Assembly (NCBI GenBank): GCA_050049775.1
Contig: JASFVP010000004.1
Location: forward strand, 34,721 to 98,720
Origin: JABDQZ01 sp050049775
GTDB taxonomy: Bacteria > Pseudomonadota > Gammaproteobacteria > Chromatiales > Chromatiaceae
Direction of reading: 5' to 3'
Length of the DNA stretch: 64,000 bases
The notes beneath the pieces were generated by a model. It saw only the letters and a list, made by a program, of their open reading frames with translations, searched no databases and was not told the origin of the DNA. Shown here piece by piece: positions 17,261 through 25,715 of the stretch; position 1 is the stretch's first letter; each line of letters opens with the position of its first letter. Both the position numbers and the translations under genes were made by a program.

Positions 17261-17854
17261 TCAGCTGTGAAACAGGCTGTGCTCCAGCAATTGCCAGTGC
17301 TCTTCCCAACCGGCGACCGGCGACCGTTTGAAATGCGTGCGCAGATACTGATGCATGCGCCCCTCCACCAGCGATACCAGCAAGGTACTCGCCGCATCCA
17401 GTGAAATCGACAGACGGATACCGTCACGCATTTCCGACTCGCGCAGAATCTGTTTGAACTGGGTTTCCAGGCGACTGAAAAACTGATCAACGCGCGTCTG
17501 CAATCGTTCCGTTTCACCCACCAGCGCATCGCCCAGCAAGACGCGGGTAATGCCCGGATTGCGCTCGGCAAACATCAGTTGCAAATACAACACCTTGGCA
17601 CAACGTGTCAGCGTGGATTTTTCCTCTTCCATGATGCGATTGATGCGGCTGAACACGCTGTCTTCAGCAAACGCGATCAGCGCTTCAAACATTTTCGCCT
17701 TGCTGGCAAAGTGACGGTACAGGGCCGCCTCGGAAACACCGACGGCCCGCGCCAGGCCGGCGGTGGTGATGCGCTCGCCGGGACTGCGCTCCAGTTCATG
17801 CGCCAGTGATTCCAGAATCTGCTGCTTGCGGGATGGCTTTTGCATCGTTTCCAT
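17261..17854 (-). CDS. slmA: Nucleoid occlusion factor SlmA
   Basis: 197 residues of the TetR superfamily. The helix-turn-helix lies around residues 30-50 (TTAGLARAVGVSEAALYRHF), and KMFEALIAFAEDSVFSRI matches the SlmA linker helix. The C-terminal dimer helices keep ALVGETERLQ and SLVEGRMHQYLR. SlmA binds DNA sites on the nucleoid and antagonises FtsZ ring assembly over the chromosome. It follows argB by a single base; the two are adjacent and co-oriented, probably one transcript. Confidence 0.93.
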   Translation of the reverse strand: METMQKPSRKQQILESLAHELERSPGERITTAGLARAVGVSEAALYRHFASKAKMFEALIAFAEDSVFSRINRIMEEEKSTLTRCAKVLYLQLMFAERNPGITRVLLGDALVGETERLQTRVDQFFSRLETQFKQILRESEMRDGIRLSISLDAASTLLVSLVEGRMHQYLRTHFKRSPVAGWEEHWQLLEHSLFHS

Positions 17855-17855
17855 A

Positions 17856-18752
17856 TCAACGCGCCTTGATCAGGGTGCCGATGCCTTCATCGGTAAACAG
17901 TTCCAGTAACACCGCGTGTTCCACCCGGCCGTCAATGATGTGCGCCGTGCGCACACCGGCATTGACCGCATCCAGCGCACAGGCAATTTTCGGCAACATG
18001 CCGCCGTGTATGGTGCCGTCATCAATCAGACGGTTGACCGTCTCGATGTCGAGACCGGTCAGCAGCTTGCCTTCCTTATCGAGCAGACCCTGTGTGTTGG
18101 TCAGCAGGATGAGCTTCTCGGCACCCAGCACTTCAGCCATCTTGCCAGCGACCAGATCGGCATTGATGTTATAGGAATAACCGTCGTCGCCGATGCCGAT
18201 CGGCGCGATCACCGGAATGAAGTTGCCGCGCACCAGCATGTCCACCACCGAGGCATCGATGCTTTGCACTTCACCGACATGACCGAGATCGATGATTTCG
18301 GGTGCTTCGAGTTCCGGCGCATCGTTTTTCAGCATCAGCTTGCGCGCGCGTATCAGGTCGCCGTCTTTGCCGGTCAGGCCAACCGCAGAAGCGCCATGCT
18401 GGTTCAACAAATTGACGATCTCCTTGTTGACCAAGCCACCCAGCACCATCTCGACCACATCCATGGTCTCGCGGTCGGTAACGCGCATGCCTTGCACGAA
18501 CTCGGACGTCTTGCCCAGCCGCTTTAGCAAATCACCGATCTGCGGTCCGCCGCCGTGCACCACCACCGGATTCAGGCCAACGGTTTTCATGAGCACGATG
18601 TCACGTGCAAAGCCCTGCTTGAGCTTTTCATCCACCATGGCGTTGCCGCCGTATTTGATGACAATGGTCTTGCCGCTGAAACGCTGGATGTAAGGCAGCG
18701 CCTCACTCAGCACGTGCGCAATATTACGGGCCTGTTCAGTCGTTAAACTCAT
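17856..18752 (-). CDS. argB: Acetylglutamate kinase
   Basis: 298 residues. Conserved motifs are IKYGGNAM, VVHGGGPQIGDLL, the internal NINADLVAGKMAEVLGAEKL and DDGTIHGGMLPKI. The enzyme phosphorylates N-acetylglutamate in arginine synthesis. The long form with its N-terminal helix (about 20 residues before IKYGG) is the type that can be arginine-sensitive and hexameric, as in Pseudomonas. Gene order algC-argB-slmA on one strand matches that lineage. Confidence 0.96.
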   Translation of the reverse strand: MSLTTEQARNIAHVLSEALPYIQRFSGKTIVIKYGGNAMVDEKLKQGFARDIVLMKTVGLNPVVVHGGGPQIGDLLKRLGKTSEFVQGMRVTDRETMDVVEMVLGGLVNKEIVNLLNQHGASAVGLTGKDGDLIRARKLMLKNDAPELEAPEIIDLGHVGEVQSIDASVVDMLVRGNFIPVIAPIGIGDDGYSYNINADLVAGKMAEVLGAEKLILLTNTQGLLDKEGKLLTGLDIETVNRLIDDGTIHGGMLPKIACALDAVNAGVRTAHIIDGRVEHAVLLELFTDEGIGTLIKAR

Positions 18753-18796
18753 AATTCAATCGTTCTTTATAATTTTAATTAGGGTCTGTTAACACA

Positions 18797-21313
18797 TCAG
18801 AACGGCAGCTTGGCGTCCGGCAACACGCCGCTGATCACCTGACGGAAGAGCGCCTGTACCTTGGCGAGATTCTCCGGGGTATCTGCCTCAAACCGGAACA
18901 CCAGCGATGGCGTGGTGTGTGAAGCACGCACCAGCCCCCACGCGCCCGGATATTCGGCGCGCACACCATCGATCTCGACGATCTTGGCATTGGGGAATTT
19001 TTCACCGCCGGCCAGTTGTCGCATTACTTCAAATTGCTTGCCTTCGGCTACTTCGAGCTGTAATTCCGGCGTACTCGCCGACTCGGGAATCTCGGCAAAC
19101 ATTTCGGCCGAACTGCGGCCGTCACCGGAAATCACTTCCAGCAGCCTGGCCGCGGCGTACAGGGCATCGTCAAAACCGTACCAGCGCTCCTTGAAGAAAA
19201 TATGACCGCTGAATTCACCAGCCAGCAAGGCGCCGGTTTCACTGAGCTTGGCTTTCATGAGCGAATGACCGGACTTCCACATGATCGGGCGCCCGCCCGC
19301 CGACAGGATATGCGTGGCAAGATGCTTGCTCGATTTGACATCGTAAATTACATCGGCGCCCGGATTGCGCAGCAAGACATCACCGGCCAGCAACATCAAC
19401 ACCCGGTCCGGCATGATCACCTTGCCGGACGAGTCAACCACTCCGATACGATCGGCGTCGCCATCAAACGCCACACCAAGGTCGGCACCGTTTTCTGTCA
19501 CGGCCGCCTGCAATGCCTTGAGGTTATCCGGATTACCCGGATCCGGATGGTGATTCGGGAAATTGCCATCAACATCGCAATACAACAGACTGACTTCGCA
19601 ACCGAGCTGTTCAAACAGCGCCTTGGCGGCCACACCGGCAACACCGTTGCCGCAGTCAACCACCAGCTTGAGCGGCGCCAGCAGATGTACCTCTTCGGTA
19701 ATCCGGTTGAGATAATCCGGAACGATGTCCTGTTCCGTCAAACTACCATCGCCACTGGCAAAATCCTGACTGGCGATTCTTTTATGCAGGCCACGAATGG
19801 CGTCCCCGCTGAGCGACTCACGGTTGATCACAACCTTGAAACCATTGTGGTCCAGTGGATTATGGCTGCCGGTTACCATGACGCCGGAACTGGCCGACAG
19901 GAAGTGCGTGGCAAAATACAGTACCGGTGTCGGCGCCATGCCGAGGTCGATCACCTGCAGCCCGGTACTGGTCAGACCACGTCCCATTGCGGTCGCCAGA
20001 TCCTTGCTCGACAGGCGGCCATCGCGGCCCAGCAAGATGCTGGTCTCGCCCTGTTCGCGCGCCAGACTGCCAATCGCCTGACCAATGACAAAAGCAGATT
20101 CCAGTGTCAGGGTTTTGCCGACCACACCCCGGATATCGTATTCGCGGAAAATTTCTGTGGGCGGCACAACGGTGTCTGACACTTCCTCGTGCTGCACATC
20201 ACTGGCCGACGGCCCGAGATCAAAATCGGCCGACTCTGTTTCAGCCTCGTCCGCATCCGATTCACGGCTGCCACTTGCCGAAGCCGCTTGTGGTTTGGCT
20301 CCGGATGGTCCATGCAGTTGTGACAGTATCGCCAGGGTATCCTTGTTTTCCAGCAGACTGACGTTGCCGAGATGGTGTTTGACCTTGCCCTGCAGTTTGG
20401 CTTCGACAATGCGAATCATACTGGCCTGGTCAAATTTCAATGCCTGCTTAAGCTGTGTGGTCTTCCAGAAAGCCACGATGGCGATCGGTAAAATACCGAT
20501 CAGCAGAATGGCCGGCAACATCATCACATCCAGCAGACTGGCGCCGACAACCGACCGGTAAGCCACTTTCCAGATCGAACCTTCGATGTCTATCGTGCCA
20601 TCGAAACTGTTCACATCCGATGAATAAGACGGCGAATTCGCCAGTACCACCGCCTGGCTGCCAACCACCTGCTGCAATACGACGATACCGGCAGATTCCG
20701 GCAGCCCCTCAAAAACCTGATCGAGCAGTAGTGGATTGCTGGCCAGATGTACGACACCGATGGGCTCACCGGCCGCATTCCGCACTGCGGCCCCCATGGC
20801 GATGTGCCGGCCGCCGCTGTTGGGTGAATGCACTTCGGCCGCCAGTACGCCTTGCTGCTTGAGAGCGCGGTGCAGCATGTCCAGCGAAGCGTGCGTCAAT
20901 GGCGCCGCCGCATTCGGCTGGGTCTCGTTATAGTCCTTCGGCAAAAAACGCAGTTGCATAGAATCCGGCATTTTTTGCTGCATCTGTTTGGCCAGTTGCT
21001 GCAGCTTGTCCAGATCCTCGTCGATCAATGCGCTGCGGATTGCATCATTATCGGCCAGCAGGCTCAGCAATTCCGCCTTGTCGTTCACCAGACGCTGCAC
21101 AGTGCGCGCCGTGCTTTCAGCTGCAAAGACAGCATTTTGCTGCGTCAATGTGCCGATGCTTTGTTGTTGCAACACATAAGCCGCACCCGCGCCAATCAGC
21201 AACACCACAGCAGCACTGATAAACACCGCGTTTATAAAACTGCGCAGTGAACGTCCGCTGCCAGAAGCGCCTTGCTGTTCAGCTGATGCGTCGGTATTTT
21301 TCTTCCTGGACAA
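18797..21313 (-). CDS. algC: Membrane-anchored phosphomannomutase/phosphoglucomutase
   Basis: 838 residues, about 380 more than the catalytic enzyme alone. The N-terminal half has a transmembrane helix at about 27-48, an extracytoplasmic sensor-like domain, a second helix near 258-283 (LLDVMMLPAILLIGILPIAI) and an acidic linker. The C-terminal half is a complete alpha-D-phosphohexomutase: FREYDIRG, the phosphoserine loop TGSHNP, metal-binding DGDADR, and the phosphate-binding GEFSGH. The start is TTG with an AAGGGGA ribosome-binding site. Similar long AlgC proteins are annotated in Pseudomonas. The enzyme interconverts hexose 1- and 6-phosphates for LPS and exopolysaccharide. What the N-terminal domain senses is unknown. 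Confidence 0.9.
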   Translation of the reverse strand: MSRKKNTDASAEQQGASGSGRSLRSFINAVFISAAVVLLIGAGAAYVLQQQSIGTLTQQNAVFAAESTARTVQRLVNDKAELLSLLADNDAIRSALIDEDLDKLQQLAKQMQQKMPDSMQLRFLPKDYNETQPNAAAPLTHASLDMLHRALKQQGVLAAEVHSPNSGGRHIAMGAAVRNAAGEPIGVVHLASNPLLLDQVFEGLPESAGIVVLQQVVGSQAVVLANSPSYSSDVNSFDGTIDIEGSIWKVAYRSVVGASLLDVMMLPAILLIGILPIAIVAFWKTTQLKQALKFDQASMIRIVEAKLQGKVKHHLGNVSLLENKDTLAILSQLHGPSGAKPQAASASGSRESDADEAETESADFDLGPSASDVQHEEVSDTVVPPTEIFREYDIRGVVGKTLTLESAFVIGQAIGSLAREQGETSILLGRDGRLSSKDLATAMGRGLTSTGLQVIDLGMAPTPVLYFATHFLSASSGVMVTGSHNPLDHNGFKVVINRESLSGDAIRGLHKRIASQDFASGDGSLTEQDIVPDYLNRITEEVHLLAPLKLVVDCGNGVAGVAAKALFEQLGCEVSLLYCDVDGNFPNHHPDPGNPDNLKALQAAVTENGADLGVAFDGDADRIGVVDSSGKVIMPDRVLMLLAGDVLLRNPGADVIYDVKSSKHLATHILSAGGRPIMWKSGHSLMKAKLSETGALLAGEFSGHIFFKERWYGFDDALYAAARLLEVISGDGRSSAEMFAEIPESASTPELQLEVAEGKQFEVMRQLAGGEKFPNAKIVEIDGVRAEYPGAWGLVRASHTTPSLVFRFEADTPENLAKVQALFRQVISGVLPDAKLPF

Positions 21314-21365
21314 CTTTCAGATCCCCTTTAATGACGGAACACAGCCGGAACCGGTTATCAAACAA

Positions 21366-21830
21366 CTAGTGTCGGCCGGAATGGCCAAATCCACCGCTGC
21401 CTCGTTCGGACTGCTCAAACTCCTCAACAATATCAAACTGCGCATGCACCACCGGTACGATAATCAGCTGGGCAATGCGCTCGCCAACTTCGATACGAAA
21501 CGTCTGGTTGCCACGATTCCAGCAGGACACGTACAGCTGTCCCTGGTAATCCGAATCAATCAGGCCCACCAGGTTGCCCAGCACAATGCCGTGCTTGTGC
21601 CCCAGACCTGAACGCGGCAGGATCATGGCCGCCAGCCCCGGGTCTTCGATGTGCACCGCAATACCACAGGGAATCAGGTGGGTATGGCCGGGCGCGAGGT
21701 CGAGCGCCTCATCCAGCATAGCGCGCAAATCCATGCCGGCCGCACCCGGTGTGGCATAACTGGGTAGCGGGAATTTATTGCCTAAACGGTGATCAAGTAT
21801 TTTTAACTGCAGCTTGTGCATGGTAGACAT
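21366..21830 (-). CDS. dut: dUTP diphosphatase
   Basis: 154 residues. All five dUTPase motifs can be read: AAGMDLRA, PRSGLGHKHG, GNLVGLIDSDYQGQ, ERIAQLIIVP and the C-terminal ERGSGGFGHSG. It hydrolyses dUTP to dUMP, keeping uracil out of DNA. The start may be ATG 21830 or 21821; either overlaps the end of coaBC by 29-38 bases, so the two are coupled. Confidence 0.96.
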   Translation of the reverse strand: MSTMHKLQLKILDHRLGNKFPLPSYATPGAAGMDLRAMLDEALDLAPGHTHLIPCGIAVHIEDPGLAAMILPRSGLGHKHGIVLGNLVGLIDSDYQGQLYVSCWNRGNQTFRIEVGERIAQLIIVPVVHAQFDIVEEFEQSERGSGGFGHSGRH

Positions 21831-23022
21831 CCGTCACGAGTCGCACCAATTGCCGGGCGAGCTCTTTTTTATCCATCATTGGCAACAGTTTCTGGCCGTC
21901 CCGCCAGATCACTGTCAGCGCGTTGTTATCGTCTTCAAAACCACCCTGTGACTGGCCCACCTGATTGGCGGCAATCATGTCGATGCCCTTGCGTTCCAGT
22001 TTGGCCCGCGCATGCGCTTCGACCTGCTGTGTTTCCGCGGCAAAGCCCAGGGTGAACGGCGCATGGCTGAGTGCCGCCACCGTCGCCAGTATATCCGGGT
22101 TGGGCAACAGTTGCAGATGCATAGCCTGGTCATTGCGCTTGATTTTCTCGGCCGCAACATCCGCCACATGATAATCGGCCACCGCAGCGCAGGCGGCAAA
22201 CAGATCACAAGCTCCGACACGCTGCATCACCGTTGCGTGCATTTGTGCCGCGGTGACCACGTCTACACGTTCCACACCGGCCGGTGTGGCCAGGTTGACC
22301 GGTCCAGCCACCAATGTCACATGGGCGCCAGCCTGGACGAAGGCTTCGGCCAGGGCAAATCCCATCTTGCCGGAAGAACGATTGCCGATAAAACGCACCG
22401 GGTCGATCGGTTCCTGGGTCGGACCGGCGGTCACCAACACCCGTGCATCCTGTAGCGGCCCGTTGTGCAACAGGCGGTCGAGACGCGCGAACAGTTCGGC
22501 TGGCTCCAGCATGCGACCGGCGCCGGTTTCGCCACAGGCCTGCTCGCCTTCAGCCGGCCCCCACAGCTGCACGCCTTGTTCGCGCAGACGGGCGACATTC
22601 TGCTGGGTCACCGGCTTGTGCCACATTACACGGTTCATGGCCGGCGCCAGCACCAGCGGGGCTTCCGTGGCCAGGCACAGGGTGGTCAGCAAATCATCGG
22701 CCAGACCCTGAGCCAGTTTGGCGATGGTATTGGCGCTGGCTGGCGCCACCAGCACCAGATCGGCCCAGCGCGCCAGCTCGATGTGGCTCATGCCGGCTTC
22801 CTGTTGCTGATCGAACAAATCACTGCGCACCGGCCGGCCGGACAGGGCCTGCAGGGTCAGCGGCGTGACAAACTGGCTGGCGCTTTGCGTCAGCACCACC
22901 TGCACCTCGGCGCCGGCCTTGCGGCACAGGCGCACCAGCTCGGCCGTCTTGTAGGCCGCAATACCGCCGGAGATACCCAGCAGAATGCGCCGCCCTGACA
23001 GCTTCGCCCCTGAAACACTCAT
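21793..23022 (-). CDS. coaBC: Bifunctional phosphopantothenoylcysteine decarboxylase/ligase
   Basis: 409 residues. The N-terminal CoaC flavoprotein domain has ILLGISGGIAAYK and APAMNRVMWHKP (active-site region with the PxMNxxMW motif). The C-terminal CoaB ligase has VTAGPTQEPIDPVRFIGNRSSGKMG. The two domains carry out consecutive steps of coenzyme A synthesis. The coaBC-dut pair is the common gammaproteobacterial order. Confidence 0.96.
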   Translation of the reverse strand: MSVSGAKLSGRRILLGISGGIAAYKTAELVRLCRKAGAEVQVVLTQSASQFVTPLTLQALSGRPVRSDLFDQQQEAGMSHIELARWADLVLVAPASANTIAKLAQGLADDLLTTLCLATEAPLVLAPAMNRVMWHKPVTQQNVARLREQGVQLWGPAEGEQACGETGAGRMLEPAELFARLDRLLHNGPLQDARVLVTAGPTQEPIDPVRFIGNRSSGKMGFALAEAFVQAGAHVTLVAGPVNLATPAGVERVDVVTAAQMHATVMQRVGACDLFAACAAVADYHVADVAAEKIKRNDQAMHLQLLPNPDILATVAALSHAPFTLGFAAETQQVEAHARAKLERKGIDMIAANQVGQSQGGFEDDNNALTVIWRDGQKLLPMMDKKELARQLVRLVTDVYHAQAAVKNT

Positions 23023-23170
23023 GATGTGACCCGACCGGTTCTGTAGTTAGTACTTATTAACATCTCACCGCTAAGAGTAACCGGACTCCGCCAACAGTCA
23101 ACATCGATTTGCCGCTTTGTGACATTCGCCGTAGCATTGGCCACTCGCCATTGTTCACAAGGATCGTGAT

Positions 23171-23845
23171 ATGAGCATCAAACACTGGCCGCAAGCCGAG
23201 CGGCCACGCGAAAAACTGTTGCATTCGGGTGCCGCCAGCCTGTCCGATGCCGAATTGCTGGCAATCTTCCTGCGCACTGGAATCCCGGGCAAAACCGCCG
23301 TCGATCTGGCGCGCGAACTCATCGCCCAGTTCGGCGGGCTGCGTCAGCTGCTGATGGCCAGCCAGACACAATTCTGCCAGGCCGCCGGGCTCGGCCAGGC
23401 CAAATACTCCCTGTTGCAGGCGACCCTGGAAATGGGCAAACGCCACCAGTGGCAAACCTTGCAACAGGGCGACGTACTGAGCGACCCGCAAGCCACCCAG
23501 CGCTATTTGTCGGCGCGGCTGCGCGACTATGGACACGAAGTGTTCGCCTGCCTGTATCTTGACAACAAACACCGTGTGATTGCGTTTGAGGAGCTGTTTC
23601 GCGGCACCATCGATGGCGCCAGCGTTTACCCGCGCGAGGTGGTCAAGCAGGCGCTGGGCCATCAGGCGGCGGCGATCATCCTGACCCACAACCACCCTTC
23701 CGGCGTCGCCGAACCGAGCCAGGCCGACCGGCAGATCACCGCCAAACTGGTCAGCGCGCTGCAACTGGTCGATATTCGTGTACTCGACCACATCGTCGTC
23801 GGCGACGGCCAGTGCTGCTCCTTTGCCGAGCGCGGCCTGATCTGA
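23171..23845 (+). CDS. radC: RadC-family JAB-domain protein
   Basis: 224 residues. The N-terminal helix-hairpin-helix part (RPREKLLHSGAASLSDAELLAIFLRTG) precedes a JAB1/MPN metalloprotease-like domain with the motif LTHNHPSG followed by a downstream aspartate in PSQAD. The family was once linked to DNA repair; its real role is unsettled. It is divergent from coaBC and upstream of rpmB, the standard order. Confidence 0.95.
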   Translation: MSIKHWPQAERPREKLLHSGAASLSDAELLAIFLRTGIPGKTAVDLARELIAQFGGLRQLLMASQTQFCQAAGLGQAKYSLLQATLEMGKRHQWQTLQQGDVLSDPQATQRYLSARLRDYGHEVFACLYLDNKHRVIAFEELFRGTIDGASVYPREVVKQALGHQAAAIILTHNHPSGVAEPSQADRQITAKLVSALQLVDIRVLDHIVVGDGQCCSFAERGLI

Positions 23846-23865
23846 ACATCGCGGAGGCCCCGGGC

Positions 23866-23894
23866 TTGAACTGCCCCGGCGCTTCTGATATAAA
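23866..23894 (+). promoter_or_regulatory. Sigma-70 promoter for rpmB-rpmG
   Basis: TTGAAC (23866-23871) and TATAAA (23889-23894) are separated by exactly 17 bases, 69 bases upstream of the rpmB start. Confidence 0.75.
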
Positions 23895-23963
23895 TGCGCG
23901 TCTTTTCGCCCGCATCCCGAAAAAGGGGGCGGACACAGGATTAATTAACCAGGTGTTGTCGCC

Positions 23964-24200
23964 ATGTCCAAAGTATGTCAGGTAACGGGAAAACGACCGG
24001 TAACCGGTAATAACGTATCCCACGCCCATAACAAAACTCGTCGCCGGTTCATGCCGAACCTGCATTACCATCGCTTCTGGGTGGAAAGTGAAAACCGCTG
24101 GGTACGCCTGCGGGTCTCTTCCAAAGGAATGCGCATCATTGATAAAAAGGGTATCGATTCTGTCTTGTCAGAGATTCGTTCCCGTGGTGAAAAGGTCTAG
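23964..24200 (+). CDS. rpmB: 50S ribosomal protein L28
   Basis: 78 residues, standard length. The sequence begins MSKVCQVTGKRPVTGNNVSH and includes the basic KTRRRFMPNLHYHRFWVE segment and RLRVSSKGMRIIDKKGI. It is co-transcribed with rpmG 11 bases downstream. Confidence 0.98.
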   Translation: MSKVCQVTGKRPVTGNNVSHAHNKTRRRFMPNLHYHRFWVESENRWVRLRVSSKGMRIIDKKGIDSVLSEIRSRGEKV

Positions 24201-24211
24201 GAGTCTGAATC

Positions 24212-24367
24212 ATGCGCGATAAAATCAAACTGGTATCCAGTGCCGGCACCGGCCACTTCTACACCACGACCAAAAACAAGCGTAACCAGACTGGCAAAAT
24301 GGAGATCAAGAAATTCGATCCGGTTGTCAGAAAGCACGTGATGTACAAGGAAGCCAAGATCAAATAA
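24212..24367 (+). CDS. rpmG: 50S ribosomal protein L33
   Basis: 51 residues, MRDKIKLVSSAGTGHFYTTT at the start and a KKFDPVVRKHVMYKEAKIK end. The zinc-binding cysteines of the C+ type are absent, so this is the zinc-free form. A TAGGAG ribosome-binding site lies 7-12 bases before the ATG. A strong terminator follows. Confidence 0.98.
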   Translation: MRDKIKLVSSAGTGHFYTTTKNKRNQTGKMEIKKFDPVVRKHVMYKEAKIK

Positions 24368-24392
24368 TTGCGGCTACCGCACAGAACCGCTA

Positions 24393-24420
24393 AAAAAAAC
24401 CGCGACAACGCGGTTTTTTT
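24393..24420 (+). terminator. Terminator of rpmB-rpmG
   Basis: A 12-bp perfect stem (seven A then CCGCG, paired with CGCGG then seven T) with an ACAA loop. Being symmetrical in A and T runs it could work in both directions. Confidence 0.92.
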
Positions 24421-24468
24421 ATGTCGAAATTCAGACTGTTAACCAAGCAGCGGCTAAACTTGCAGTTC

Positions 24469-25686
24469 ATGAATGACACCAATAACGAAATCTTCATCGG
24501 CCGCCAGGGCATCTACAACAGCCAGATGCAACTGTTTGGCTATGAACTGCTCTACCGCAGCAGCGACACCAGCGCCGCCAGTTTCAGCGATGCCGACCGC
24601 GCCTCGTCGGATGTGCTGCTTAACACTTTCCTGGAAATCGGCATCGAGCACATCGTCGGCCCCTACAAGGCCTTCATCAATCTGACACGCAAGTTTTTTG
24701 TCGACCTGCCGCCGCTGCCGTTCAGCCAGGACCAGGTGATTTTCGAATTGCTCGAAGACATCAATGTCGACCAGCGCCTGCTCGATGGCGTCAAAACACT
24801 GCACGAGCAGGGATACCAACTGGCAATTGACGATTTTGTCTTCGAAGACAAGTGGCAGCCGTTGTTACCGTATGTATCGATCATCAAGGTTGAAGTACCG
24901 CAGCTCGACTGGGACAACGCCGCCGACAAGCTGGCGCTGTTACGCCAGCACCCGGTCAAGCTGCTGGCCGAAAAAGTCGAGACCGAAGAGGAGTACACGC
25001 GCCTTAAACAGCTGGGGTTTGATCTGTACCAGGGTTACTTTTTCACCCGACCGAACATCGTTAGCGCCAAAAAAATTCCGGAAAACCAGATCATCATCCT
25101 GCGCCTGCTGGCGCGCCTGAACGATCCCGAAGTCACCATTGAGGAACTCGATCGGCTGATCGCCCAGGACCCGGCGCTCAGTTACAAGATTCTGCGTTAC
25201 ATCAATTCCGCCGCGATCGGCCTGGCCCGCAAGGTGGAATCGATCCGCCAGGCAGTGATTTTTATGGGCCTGAATCGCATCAAGGCCTGGGCCAGCCTCA
25301 TGGTGATTTCCGGCATCGAGGGCCGCAGTAGCGATCTCATGACCAATGCGCTGGTGCGCGGCTACATGTGCCAGGCGCTGGTTGGCGCTACTGGCAGCGC
25401 CGATCCTGACACCGCCTTAACCGTCGGCATCCTGTCGATACTCGACGTACTCATGCAGCGTCCGATGGCCGACATCCTGCAGGAACTGCCGCTGGCCGAA
25501 GACATCATCGACGCCCTGCTCGACAAGAAAGGCAATCTCGGCGATGCGCTGTGCTGCACCCTGGCTTATGAACTGCATGAGTGGGACCAATGTGGCTTTG
25601 ACAACCTGGATACCGCCGCGCTCAACGAAATCTATCTCAACAGCAGCCATGAAGCGTTTCGTGCTGTCATGGGACTGGATGATTAA
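24469..25686 (+). CDS. Degenerate EAL plus HDOD domain signalling protein
   Basis: About 405 residues from ATG 24469. An earlier in-frame ATG at 24421 directly abuts the terminator and has no ribosome-binding site. Residues 5-210 resemble an EAL domain, but the signature reads ELL (FGYELLYRS), consistent with loss of c-di-GMP hydrolysis. The C-terminal half is an HDOD domain (IAQDPALSYKILRYINSAAIG). This is the COG3434/YuxH architecture of signalling proteins with modified HD domains. It likely acts as a protein-interaction or c-di-GMP-sensing module; the partner is unknown. Confidence 0.85.
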   Translation: MNDTNNEIFIGRQGIYNSQMQLFGYELLYRSSDTSAASFSDADRASSDVLLNTFLEIGIEHIVGPYKAFINLTRKFFVDLPPLPFSQDQVIFELLEDINVDQRLLDGVKTLHEQGYQLAIDDFVFEDKWQPLLPYVSIIKVEVPQLDWDNAADKLALLRQHPVKLLAEKVETEEEYTRLKQLGFDLYQGYFFTRPNIVSAKKIPENQIIILRLLARLNDPEVTIEELDRLIAQDPALSYKILRYINSAAIGLARKVESIRQAVIFMGLNRIKAWASLMVISGIEGRSSDLMTNALVRGYMCQALVGATGSADPDTALTVGILSILDVLMQRPMADILQELPLAEDIIDALLDKKGNLGDALCCTLAYELHEWDQCGFDNLDTAALNEIYLNSSHEAFRAVMGLDD

Positions 25687-25715
25687 ACCGCTGTTGTCTT
25701 AATCGCGATGCAGAT

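Noticed and set aside
19202..20179. 325-codon plus-strand frame opposite algC
   Set aside because: Antisense shadow of a well supported gene; no ribosome-binding site or family motif.
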